42,048 nucleotides of DNA from Promethearchaeota archaeon (GTDB taxonomy: Archaea; Asgardarchaeota; Lokiarchaeia; Sigynarchaeales; SOKP01): contig JAHLWT010000099.1 of the NCBI GenBank assembly GCA_019057775.1, forward strand, positions 1 to 42,048, in the 5' to 3' direction. Of this stretch, positions 8,710 to 16,920 are shown piece by piece. The position numbers and the translations under genes are program-made. The notes below the pieces were generated by a model that saw nothing but the letters and a program-made list of their open reading frames with translations, had not been told where the DNA came from and searched no databases. Every line of letters starts with the position of its first letter. The stretch's first letter is position 1.

Positions 8710-9420
8710 TTATTTTCTAAAAAATTCTATTCTTATGCGATCACCATCTTGTAATTGTAATACATCCCGTAAATAAGGTTCTGCAAGCAGTTCAACTATA
8801 TTCTTTTTATGATGAGTTCTTTTAATCCTTAAAATCGCTGCCTCTATTTTTATATTTTGATTATCTAAACGAGAAATAATGCATTTATAACAATCAACAG
8901 AACCATATGTACGACCCTCTTCTTGATCCTCAAAACCATCAATTTTAACGGGGATTTGGTTTTTTAAAGTCTCTTCTAACAGCTCATTATTAAGATTATT
9001 AAATTGAAGATTTAAAGTCCCGAAATATGGTTTAAATCCTAATTTCTCTTGAAATTGAGAAAAATAACCCTTAATTCTAACATAATATCCCCCTTCCCCC
9101 ATTCCTTCAGTAACCTCACCAACGATTAAGATATCTTCAAGAATTTGCTTCATGTTTTTATACATAGTCAACATGACTTCAGCACCCTTCTTTGTGATTC
9201 TTATAATCTGTTCTTTTCCTTTAATTTTTCTCTCAATCCACCCTATTTCCTCTAAATTGTTGATTCTTCTAGAAGCTGTTTGCTGCGATAAATTTAAAAC
9301 TTTTCCGAACTCAATACTGCTAATATGGATTGCTTTTTGACTACCTATGTTTTGACTTAAATGATAAAGAGCAAACCAATTAGCGTAGTTTTCAGGAGAA
9401 ATTTTGTTTTTTTCTGCCAT
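8710..9420 (-). CDS. ribK: CTP-dependent riboflavin kinase with N-terminal winged helix
   Basis: Makes FMN from riboflavin using CTP, the archaeal solution to this step. Residues 1-95 are a winged-helix DNA-binding domain (LNLSQQTASRRINNLEEIGW and a following wing). Residues about 98-236 are the RibK barrel, with GEGGYYVRIKGY, the KPYFGTLNL strand, and a C-terminal LRDVLQLQDGDRIRIEF. The same two-domain layout is known in many archaeal RibK proteins, where the helix-turn-helix may regulate riboflavin genes. It follows ribL by 10 bases, so the pair is an operon from riboflavin to FAD. Confidence 0.92.
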   Translation of the reverse strand: MAEKNKISPENYANWFALYHLSQNIGSQKAIHISSIEFGKVLNLSQQTASRRINNLEEIGWIERKIKGKEQIIRITKKGAEVMLTMYKNMKQILEDILIVGEVTEGMGEGGYYVRIKGYFSQFQEKLGFKPYFGTLNLQFNNLNNELLEETLKNQIPVKIDGFEDQEEGRTYGSVDCYKCIISRLDNQNIKIEAAILRIKRTHHKKNIVELLAEPYLRDVLQLQDGDRIRIEFFRK

Positions 9421-9430
9421 ATAATCTCGT

Positions 9431-9877
9431 TTATTTGATATTCTTCTTATACTGTTTAATTATTTCTTTTTTTATTAGACTTGACGAATGTAATTCATAT
9501 TTATCATAATATGTTTCTAATCTTTTTACTTCGATTTTATCTAATCCTCTTTTCTTCAACCCTTTTTTCAAAATCGCGGCATCGTACTTTTGATCTGGTC
9601 CTAAGAGTATAATATCTGGAGTAATTTCTTCAACTGTTTTAAGTGTGTCGTTGTCACTCCTCCCTAGCCTTGCCTCTTGTACGTTTTTTAAGCTTCTAAT
9701 TATCTCTAATCTTTGTTCTTGTGGAATTATTGGAGAATATCCTGAGTACAATTTTCGATTTCTATCTGTAGATACGATAACAAATACATCTCCTAATTTT
9801 GATGCCTCATTGATAAGATAAATATGTCCAGCATGAATGAGATCAAAGGTGCCTGCTATTAGTACTTTTTTTCTAAT
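9431..9877 (-). CDS. ribL: Archaeal FAD synthetase RibL (ATT start)
   Basis: Adenylyltransferase that turns FMN and ATP into FAD. The full frame gives 148 residues, matching the family's usual length of about 150: (M)RKKVLIAGTFDLIHAGH, then a Rossmann core, then STDRNRK and PIIPQEQRLEII. The nucleotidyltransferase HxGH motif (HAGH) lies far upstream of the first ordinary start (TTG at 9751), so a protein starting there would be dead. Going back, the frame ends at TGA 9883-9881, leaving only ACC and ATT (9877-9875) before the conserved strand. A Shine-Dalgarno-like GAGAGG sits seven bases before ATT. The likely reading is initiation at ATT. A sequencing indel near the ATG at 9884 is the alternative. 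Confidence 0.9.
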   Translation of the reverse strand: MRKKVLIAGTFDLIHAGHIYLINEASKLGDVFVIVSTDRNRKLYSGYSPIIPQEQRLEIIRSLKNVQEARLGRSDNDTLKTVEEITPDIILLGPDQKYDAAILKKGLKKRGLDKIEVKRLETYYDKYELHSSSLIKKEIIKQYKKNIK

Positions 9878-9884
9878 GGTTCAT

Positions 9885-9890
9885 CCTCTC
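9885..9890 (-). promoter_or_regulatory. Shine-Dalgarno site deciding the ribL start
   Basis: GAGAGG followed by ATGAACC and then ATT. The spacing of seven bases suits the ATT codon. The ATG that immediately follows the site has no room for the ribosome and runs into TAG after three codons. Confidence 0.65.
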
Positions 9891-9931
9891 TATGTTAATC
9901 TGTTTAAACTTAAGATTACTTTTTAATATAA

Positions 9932-10543
9932 TTACAACTTATCATCTATACAACTTTTCAAATCATTCATCTGTACTGATAAAGAAATATCCCCTCTAGT
10001 TTTTTCTATAATATTCCTTGCTACATCTATTTTATGTCTTAAATCTTGGGTTACTCCTGAAGGATAATCTAAAGAAAATAAATTTGCATATATCTCATCC
10101 ATTGATTCTAAAACATCATTTAAATCTTTAACTTGAGAATTTCTTATATTATCTAAAGCAAAACGTCTTAACTCACCAACAACGTCTGCTAAACCTAAAA
10201 TATAATTTATAGGATTAATTCCCAAATCAAATGGACTTGGAATTGCTTCTTTATGAATGATTGAATAAAAAACAATTGATTCTGTGTATTCTTGTTCTGG
10301 GGTTTTCAGATATCTGAAAAAAATACCAGGATTTCGATTTACACTTTTAAGTAATTCTTCATGCAATTTTTTTATGCTATTAATTTTTTCTTGATATTTT
10401 TGAATTTCTTTCCGATGTATATGTTTTATAGCAATGCTACAATCGCGAATCATAACACGGGATAATTTTAAAATTTCTTCTCGATTATTATATATAATTT
10501 CTAAATGTTTAGCAATTTCAGTAAAAGTATTTTTAAGGCTCAT
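9932..10543 (-). CDS. Translin family RNA-binding protein/nuclease
   Basis: A 203-residue all-helical protein of the translin/TRAX family, which in eukaryotes forms C3PO and in archaea a related RNase ring. Diagnostic segments are TPEQEYTESIVFY (the QEY-E pattern of the acidic site) and, near the C-terminus, LDYPSGVTQDLRHKIDVAR plus IIEKTRGDIS, which is the translin signature. The length is typical. It lies 54 bases upstream of ribL on the same strand, perhaps in one transcript, though no functional link is known. Confidence 0.85.
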   Translation of the reverse strand: MSLKNTFTEIAKHLEIIYNNREEILKLSRVMIRDCSIAIKHIHRKEIQKYQEKINSIKKLHEELLKSVNRNPGIFFRYLKTPEQEYTESIVFYSIIHKEAIPSPFDLGINPINYILGLADVVGELRRFALDNIRNSQVKDLNDVLESMDEIYANLFSLDYPSGVTQDLRHKIDVARNIIEKTRGDISLSVQMNDLKSCIDDKL

Positions 10544-10665
10544 TATTAAATATCTAATTTAGTAATAGTTAATTTCAATTTTGAATATAATTATATATTA
10601 AAATTTGGAAAATTATTTAGAATTTATCATAAACTATTGATAACAGATAAAAAAAAGGTGGTATC

Positions 10666-12726
10666 GTGAAGATTCTTTTAATCCACTCTCAGGATGTAGA
10701 AGTTATTAAAAACAGGGAAGCAACGAGTAACCCTCAAGAATTTTCAGAAGAAAAAATAACAATGGAAGGACTAATACTTGTTTGCTTTGTTTCTGTTGAA
10801 GATCAAGATACTTACGACACAGATTTAATTTCTAAACAAGGTGCTGAAGAAATTGAAGCCGCAATTTTACAAATTACTGGATTTCCAGAAAAAATAAGGC
10901 AAAAAAACGAAGAAATAAGAAATTATAATAAACAGATTGAAAATGGTGAAATCAAGGGAAAGCCAAGGAAGATATTAGAATTGATTAAGGATAGAGAAAT
11001 CTATAACGTAGAGAAGGTTTTAGTTTATCCATGGGCACATTTAAGTAAATTCTTGAGTAAAGAGGCTAACGCTATGGAAGTATGTCCTAAAATTGCATTA
11101 TATCTAAAAGAAAGAGGTATCGAAGCTAAATTTTCACCATTTGGATGGTATAAATCTTTTAAGCTTAACTGTTTAGGTCATGAATTAGCAGAAATGTATA
11201 GAGATATAAAATTAGGAATTAAACCTGAGGAACAAGTTAAAAATTCTGTGTTTAAAGTAGTCACTCCTTCAGGAGTGGAGCTAGATTTAAAGTTTGATGA
11301 AGAAAGAAATATACTACCCTTGGAAGGGGTAAAAGAAGAAGATTTTATTTTATTTTTACGATCTGAATTAGGTTCCAGAAGAGAAGATAGTGCTATCGAA
11401 CCAGTTCATATAAAAGTAATGAAAGATTTTGAGTTAGTGGATTTTGATCCGAATACAGACTCCGGAAATTTAAGGTGGTACACTAAAGGAGTGATCATGA
11501 AAAATTTAATCAAAAATTTCATAGAAGATAGAATAATAGATTTTGGTGCGATACTCATTGAAACCCCAATAATGTACACTGTAAAGAATAAAAAATTAAC
11601 AGCTCAAACTGCTCGATTTCCAGCAAGGAGTTATTGGCTTGAATCTGGAAAAGATAGATATTTACTAAGATATGCGAGCGATTTTCTTCTTTTTGATTTA
11701 TTTTCTCAAATGAATTTAAGACCCCAGTATTTTCCCTTACGAATCTATGAATTTGAACAATATGATTTTAGGAGAGAACAAGAAGGTGAATTATCAGGAT
11801 TGAGAAGATTACGCGGATTTATTATGCCCGATCTTCATACTCTATGTAAGGATTTGAAATCTTCAATTGAGGAATTTAAAAAACAATATACATTAATAAA
11901 AAGTTTGGAAAGCGATTTAGGAATTAAAAGTTATGTTATATTTAGAGCAACACAAGATTTCTATGAAGAAAATAAGGATTGGATAATCGAGTTAATTAAA
12001 ACAGAAAATCATCCTGCATTAATAGAATTATGGGAAGATAGGTATTATTACTATGTGTTAAAATTTGAAAGAAATGTGCTTTCTGCTCAAAACAGAAGTG
12101 CTACACTCGCTACAAATCAAATTGATGTTGAAAGCTCTTTAGAATTCATGATAGATAATGATGGTAAGAAAAGACAAAAATACAATATTTCATTTATAGA
12201 TACTGATGGCCAAATAAAATACCCAATTATTCTCCACAATTCACCAACAGGGGGCTTGGAGAGAATTATTTGGGGGTTAATAGAATCAGCGGTTCGTAAT
12301 AAAGACAAAATAGTTCCGGGATTTAAAACATGGCTAAGTCCGATTCAAGTTCGATTTATAACAATATCCGATGATCAAAATGAATATGCTAAAAAGTTAT
12401 TAAAGATTATAAATGGGGAAGAATTCAGAGCAGATTGGGACGATCGCACAGAGACTATTGGAAAGAAGATAAGGCAAGCGGAAGTAGAGTGGATCCCATA
12501 TACTGTTATTCTTGGAAAAAAAGAATTCGAAAATCAAACTGTATCAATAAGAAGAAGAATGATTGGTAAGCCATTTGGCACAAAAAAGCAGACATCTGAA
12601 CAGATTAATAATGTAAAGTTAGAAAAATTATTAGAAATGTTAGAAGTAGACACAAGGAACTTTCCAAAATATAAACTACCAATACCATTTAGAAGATTTT
12701 CTACTAGAATCTATTTTCGAAGATGA
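10666..12726 (+). CDS. thrS: Threonine--tRNA ligase, archaeal type
   Basis: Charges tRNA-Thr. The N-terminal 145 residues are the archaeal editing domain (MKILLIHSQD), related to D-aminoacyl-tRNA deacylase, with a Lys/Glu-rich insertion around 78-112. The class II core follows from about 260: motif 2 with FRREQEGELSGLRRLRGF, MPDLH (His391), and motif 3 GGLERIIWG, then an anticodon-binding domain. At the place where the family usually has the zinc-ligand Cys (LRYAxCF), this protein has Asp339 (LRYASDF); the two His ligands appear kept. GTG start preceded by AAAAAAGGTGGT. Ten bases before the next possible start it is followed by the HAD gene. Confidence 0.95.
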   Translation: MKILLIHSQDVEVIKNREATSNPQEFSEEKITMEGLILVCFVSVEDQDTYDTDLISKQGAEEIEAAILQITGFPEKIRQKNEEIRNYNKQIENGEIKGKPRKILELIKDREIYNVEKVLVYPWAHLSKFLSKEANAMEVCPKIALYLKERGIEAKFSPFGWYKSFKLNCLGHELAEMYRDIKLGIKPEEQVKNSVFKVVTPSGVELDLKFDEERNILPLEGVKEEDFILFLRSELGSRREDSAIEPVHIKVMKDFELVDFDPNTDSGNLRWYTKGVIMKNLIKNFIEDRIIDFGAILIETPIMYTVKNKKLTAQTARFPARSYWLESGKDRYLLRYASDFLLFDLFSQMNLRPQYFPLRIYEFEQYDFRREQEGELSGLRRLRGFIMPDLHTLCKDLKSSIEEFKKQYTLIKSLESDLGIKSYVIFRATQDFYEENKDWIIELIKTENHPALIELWEDRYYYYVLKFERNVLSAQNRSATLATNQIDVESSLEFMIDNDGKKRQKYNISFIDTDGQIKYPIILHNSPTGGLERIIWGLIESAVRNKDKIVPGFKTWLSPIQVRFITISDDQNEYAKKLLKIINGEEFRADWDDRTETIGKKIRQAEVEWIPYTVILGKKEFENQTVSIRRRMIGKPFGTKKQTSEQINNVKLEKLLEMLEVDTRNFPKYKLPIPFRRFSTRIYFRR

Positions 12727-12748
12727 ATATACAAATTTGCTTGATTTT

Positions 12749-13366
12749 ATGACAATTAAAGCCATTATATTTGATTTAGGAGGAGTGGTTATTGATTTAG
12801 ATTTTTCAAATTTTTATAATAAAATTATTTCTCAATCCCCCATTAACAAACCCCAGACTCCAATAATGTTGGAATTTTTTAGACAATCTGATATTTATCA
12901 TCAAGGGAAAATGACCAATGCGGAATTCTATCAACTTGCATGTGATCTCCTACAAGTATGTGCTTTAGATCAGGTAGAATTTTATAATGCTTTTAACAGC
13001 ATTATATCGGGTTTTAATCATCAAGTAGTTGAATTAATAAAAAAAATTCGAGATAAAAATGAGTTCAAATTGATTGCTTTATCAAATATAAATTCAAGTC
13101 ACTGGGATTACCTTTTATCTAAAAATTGGGGTTTTATCGAACATTTTGATGAACTACTTTTATCTCATGAAATTCATTTAATTAAACCACAACCAAAAAT
13201 TTTTGAATTAGTGATTCAAAAAGCAAGTTGTAAGCCTGAAGAGATCGTATTTATAGATGATGGATTAAACAACATACGCTCAGCTCAGGATTTTGGAATC
13301 ATAGGAATTAAATTTACTACTTTTGAAGAACTTACTAGTGAGTTCAAAAAATTAGATATAATCTAA
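12749..13366 (+). CDS. HAD-family hydrolase
   Basis: Haloacid dehalogenase-type phosphatase. Motif I is IIFDLGGVVIDLDF with nucleophile Asp9 and Gly in place of the second acid, as in the epoxide-hydrolase/phosphoglucomutase-like branch. Motif II is ALSNINSSHW, motif III the Lys in LIKPQPKIF, and motif IV EEIVFIDDGLNNI. A helical cap lies between motifs I and II. The ATG at 12749 is preferred over a TTG at 12737 because it starts right before strand 1. It directly follows thrS, suggesting co-transcription. Substrate unknown. Confidence 0.85.
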   Translation: MTIKAIIFDLGGVVIDLDFSNFYNKIISQSPINKPQTPIMLEFFRQSDIYHQGKMTNAEFYQLACDLLQVCALDQVEFYNAFNSIISGFNHQVVELIKKIRDKNEFKLIALSNINSSHWDYLLSKNWGFIEHFDELLLSHEIHLIKPQPKIFELVIQKASCKPEEIVFIDDGLNNIRSAQDFGIIGIKFTTFEELTSEFKKLDII

Positions 13367-13391
13367 CAATAAAATTATTAACTTTCTCTCT

Positions 13392-13913
13392 TTATTCTCC
13401 TATTTCCTCAAGGCATGCTCTTGCAATGAACTCAAACGCTTGCTCTACATTTAATCCCGTTTTTGCTGATGTTTCCAAATAATTACAGCTCATTCTTTTT
13501 GCTAAGTCTTCTGCCTCTGTTTTGTCAACTTCTCTATCCAAATCCGCTTTATTGCCTAAAAGTATCATTGGAATATTTCTCTTGACTGTTTTCTTAATAG
13601 AACTTATCCACCCAGGAATTTTAAGTAAAGTTTGACTAGATGATAAATCAAATACACCAAGTGCCGCGTTGCTTCCTTTAAAATAAATAGTCCTAAGTTT
13701 ATGGAATTGAGGCTGTCCACCTATATCCCATAGTAAAAGTCGAACTGTTTTTCCATCAATGTCTACATCTTTAATAAGAAAATTACTACCAATTGTTTTT
13801 TTTAAATCCTCGGCAAAATAATCTTTGATATAGCGTAATAAAAGGCTTGTTTTCCCTACGCCTCCTGGTCCGAATAAGGTTATCTTAAATTTAAACAACG
13901 ACTTTGATGACAT
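13392..13913 (-). CDS. Ras-superfamily small GTPase (Rab/Arf-like)
   Basis: A 173-residue GTP-binding switch protein with all five G motifs: GPGGVGKT (15-22), Thr40 in the switch I region, WDIGGQ (62-67), NKAD (121-124) and TSAK (148-151). The G3 motif with Gly-Gly resembles Arf more than the DTAGQ of Rab, while the overall layout is Rab-like. There is no C-terminal Cys motif for prenylation and no N-terminal Gly2, so lipid anchoring is not apparent. Such GTPases are expanded in Asgard archaea and may work with longin/roadblock proteins like the two in this window. Convergent with the HAD gene, 25 bases apart. Confidence 0.95.
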   Translation of the reverse strand: MSSKSLFKFKITLFGPGGVGKTSLLLRYIKDYFAEDLKKTIGSNFLIKDVDIDGKTVRLLLWDIGGQPQFHKLRTIYFKGSNAALGVFDLSSSQTLLKIPGWISSIKKTVKRNIPMILLGNKADLDREVDKTEAEDLAKRMSCNYLETSAKTGLNVEQAFEFIARACLEEIGE

Positions 13914-14144
13914 CTTCCATCTCCATGATCAGATTAAATATTTGGTATAGTTATTTAATGATTTAAATTTTTCTATACTTTTTTACTTTGATAATTATTT
14001 GTATTAAAATGAAAGGCTTAATATTGAGTGGTAATTAATTCATTAATTATTATTTCATATTATCATTTAAAGATATTTATATCTTTATAATATAGCTTTT
14101 TTTCTACTTCCATATAAGAATATAGGTTTGATTTTGACGCGATG

Positions 14145-15446
14145 TCATTTTTTATTATGACTTCCCTTCTTTTGCCCCTTTTTCCCTAATTGAGACATTA
14201 ACCACTCAGGAGTGCCAATACCATTAAAGAATTTCAACCAAATATACATTAGTAAACCTAAAAATCCACAGTAAGCCACGTATACGAAAGGAATAATGAC
14301 AATGGAAAATTGACCAATGAATAAAGGAAGAAACAAATATTGAATGAGGAAAAGGCTTAAAGATACGTTTCCATAGAATATAGCCATCTTAATCGCATTG
14401 CCACTTTTTTTCTTTATATCAATAAAATAAAAGCTTACTGCAATGATTAATAGTGCAGCACCTAGATTATAAAACAAATTTTGAGCCGTATTTCTTATCA
14501 AAAATAGAGGCATTCCTGGAAATTGGTAATAATTTTGTCTATTAGCAATCCGTAGTAAATCTATATGAAGATATTCAGAATACACAATAGTCTCTTCAGT
14601 TTGTAAAGCCCACCCGGGTTCCCATTGATTAAACCCTGCACCGTAGGGGACAATTATAAAAACGCCTATTAAGATTAAAGAAACACCGTAAGCAGAAAAC
14701 AAGCGAAATAATTTATAATAAGCTTCGCGTGTTTCTTTCATCATTGTTTCAAAGAGTTGTTCACCAAAGATCGTAGATATAAAACAAACAGCGATCCAAG
14801 GGAGAAACGGTACTTGTGGGAGAGGAGATGTGAAAATAAAATGGAAAAAACTTAAAATTATATTTCCCGCCGTTTTACCTTCATAAAGAATAGCTCTTAT
14901 CCATGGTGAAATGAAAATTACTATCGTACCAACTATTAATCGGGCGCTTTTATTAAGTTTTAAAGCATAATATGAAAAAATTTGGGAGAATCCTATAAAC
15001 ATTAGAAAATTCCAACCCCATAAATTAGCAGGAAATGGAACTGATCCTCCTACGGTCTGTAGAGACATTGGATTCCATAAAATGCCAATAATAATTATTG
15101 TAAATCCTCTAGTAAAAACTCTATTACGAATAATTTTTTCATTTATTTTTCCTTTCTTTTTTCTAACACTAAAAACCACGCTAAGAGCAGATAGAAAAAC
15201 AAAAAGAGAAGGTCCCACTATATCTACCAAAGCAAAAACAAGTCCATATATATATCTCCAATCATTATCGAGCCAACTCAGGGCCACATGAGCTAAAACA
15301 ATCCAACCAATAGCAACACCTTTAACGAAATCTATAGATGCAATTCTCTTTGATGATGTTGAATTGTTCTCTCCTAGATTTTCTTTACCATCATTTGGTA
15401 CTTTTGAAATTTCAAAATCTTGATCTTTATTGATGAGCGTTGACAT
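14145..15446 (-). CDS. Multi-pass membrane acyltransferase, DUF1624/HGSNAT-like (copy 1)
   Basis: Polytopic membrane protein of 433 residues with about ten hydrophobic segments. After a polar N-terminus the first segment reads RIASIDFVKGVAIGWIVLAH, with the conserved His seen in heparan-alpha-glucosaminide N-acetyltransferase-like and acyltransferase 3-type enzymes. These move acyl groups onto sugars across a membrane. The basic C-terminal tail (KKGQKKGSHNKK) is probably cytosolic. It is a clear paralog of the protein at 16913-18334 (shared RIxSIDxVKG, YEGKTAGNIILSFFHF, and PEWLM followed by QLG). The glycosyltransferase gene between them points to decoration of a surface glycan or lipid-linked sugar. 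Confidence 0.75.
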   Translation of the reverse strand: MSTLINKDQDFEISKVPNDGKENLGENNSTSSKRIASIDFVKGVAIGWIVLAHVALSWLDNDWRYIYGLVFALVDIVGPSLFVFLSALSVVFSVRKKKGKINEKIIRNRVFTRGFTIIIIGILWNPMSLQTVGGSVPFPANLWGWNFLMFIGFSQIFSYYALKLNKSARLIVGTIVIFISPWIRAILYEGKTAGNIILSFFHFIFTSPLPQVPFLPWIAVCFISTIFGEQLFETMMKETREAYYKLFRLFSAYGVSLILIGVFIIVPYGAGFNQWEPGWALQTEETIVYSEYLHIDLLRIANRQNYYQFPGMPLFLIRNTAQNLFYNLGAALLIIAVSFYFIDIKKKSGNAIKMAIFYGNVSLSLFLIQYLFLPLFIGQFSIVIIPFVYVAYCGFLGLLMYIWLKFFNGIGTPEWLMSQLGKKGQKKGSHNKK

Positions 15447-15633
15447 TTTATACGCAAATCCTATGAGATGTGTGACTCTTTATAAAATCGTTTTTAATTA
15501 ATAAGTTAAAATAATAATTAATTTGAAGATTTAAAACGTATAAAACTTTCTTAAATGAAAATTTGAGAGAATTTGAATAGGAAGAAAAAAAGAGAGATAT
15601 ATGAATAGAAACTATGGAGTATAGATCTAAGGA

Positions 15634-16920
15634 CTAAAATTTCAATTTTTTTTTATAAAACATAATTAGGGTTATGTATAGAGCTAAAAATAATATTAAT
15701 CCCCCTATATTAATCGGTAAAATTTCATAAGTCAAATAGAAAATTCCCCAAAATATTACTACTAAGATTGCCATGAGGTAGTATAGGTATTTAAACATCT
15801 TATAAAATATGAAATCTTTATGAATAGTTATAAAAAAGACTAAAAAAGGTGCAAGCACGATAAGATGGTGAGGCCAAGTATCAAAATATACAATAAACAT
15901 AACTAATATACCAACCAAATATCCATCTAATAGATTATTTGTTTGGGCAGAGTTCAGAATAAAAAGTATATAAATGGGGATAAAGATCAGTAAAATTATT
16001 ATAATAAATGTCAAAAAACCATTAATCTCTAAACCAATCAATTCAAAGGAAATTAATACTATTCTAGTTAGACTGAAAGAAGGATTAATATTTAAGTCTC
16101 CTTCAATATTATATGTATATTTTCCCCCAAGATTCACATCAATAAATCCCTCAAGCATTTGTGGAAAAACTAAAAAGTAGAGTCCTGAAATCAATATTAA
16201 AATTATGGAACCTGATAACCTTATGATGGATTTTTTAAAGAGTAAAGTGAACTTCTTATTTTCTTTATTATACTTTAATAATATAATAAAGGGTAAAACT
16301 AGGATTAGCGTAGGTTTAATTAAAATTCCTATACCTAAGAATAAACCTCCCAAGAAATCATTTTTATATCCTTCTTTTAGAAGAAAAAGGAGGGATAAAA
16401 GGATAACGAATAAAACTATTATATTAATCTGGCCAAGGAAATAATTCATAAATTGAGGAAGCATAATTAAAATGACCGCATTTTGATGAAGAAATGATTC
16501 ATTTTTAGAATCAGTATAAAGATCTCTAAATTTAACAAGGTTTAATTCTAGATTAGCTTTGTTGTTGAGATTTTTATATAATTGAATTATTCTATAAATC
16601 AGATATAGATTGGCGAAGTTCAGAAAGAAGTTAAAAAGTTGAAAAATGAAATATCCGACATCCAATCCCAAAAGTGAAAAGGGTGTAAAAAAATAAGCAG
16701 AGAGAGGAAAGTATCTAAAAGGAAAAAGATAAAGTGATGAATTATACAAGTTTGATATATCATTAATCGCTAATAATCCCGCATTATGAAAAGTTAGATA
16801 ATCATTGTTATCTTTACTCATTAACGGGCTCTCTAAGCCATAAAAAAAAATGAAAGTGATGATTAAATAGAAGATGTTAACTAGGATTGAAATAAAAAAA
16901 AATTGTTGAGTCCTATTCAT
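15634..16920 (-). CDS. GT87-like membrane glycosyltransferase
   Basis: Integral membrane protein of 428 residues with ten or more hydrophobic segments. The first outside loop holds the acidic stretch SKDNNDYLTFHNAG and FPFRYFPLSAYFFTPF, a layout typical of GT-C enzymes of the DUF2029/GT87 type that use polyprenyl-phosphate sugars. Its start overlaps the end of the upstream acyltransferase gene by eight bases, so the two are probably co-translated. Likely role: building a surface or lipid-linked glycan that the flanking acyltransferases modify. Donor and acceptor are unknown. Confidence 0.75.
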   Translation of the reverse strand: MNRTQQFFFISILVNIFYLIITFIFFYGLESPLMSKDNNDYLTFHNAGLLAINDISNLYNSSLYLFPFRYFPLSAYFFTPFSLLGLDVGYFIFQLFNFFLNFANLYLIYRIIQLYKNLNNKANLELNLVKFRDLYTDSKNESFLHQNAVILIMLPQFMNYFLGQINIIVLFVILLSLLFLLKEGYKNDFLGGLFLGIGILIKPTLILVLPFIILLKYNKENKKFTLLFKKSIIRLSGSIILILISGLYFLVFPQMLEGFIDVNLGGKYTYNIEGDLNINPSFSLTRIVLISFELIGLEINGFLTFIIIILLIFIPIYILFILNSAQTNNLLDGYLVGILVMFIVYFDTWPHHLIVLAPFLVFFITIHKDFIFYKMFKYLYYLMAILVVIFWGIFYLTYEILPINIGGLILFLALYITLIMFYKKKLKF

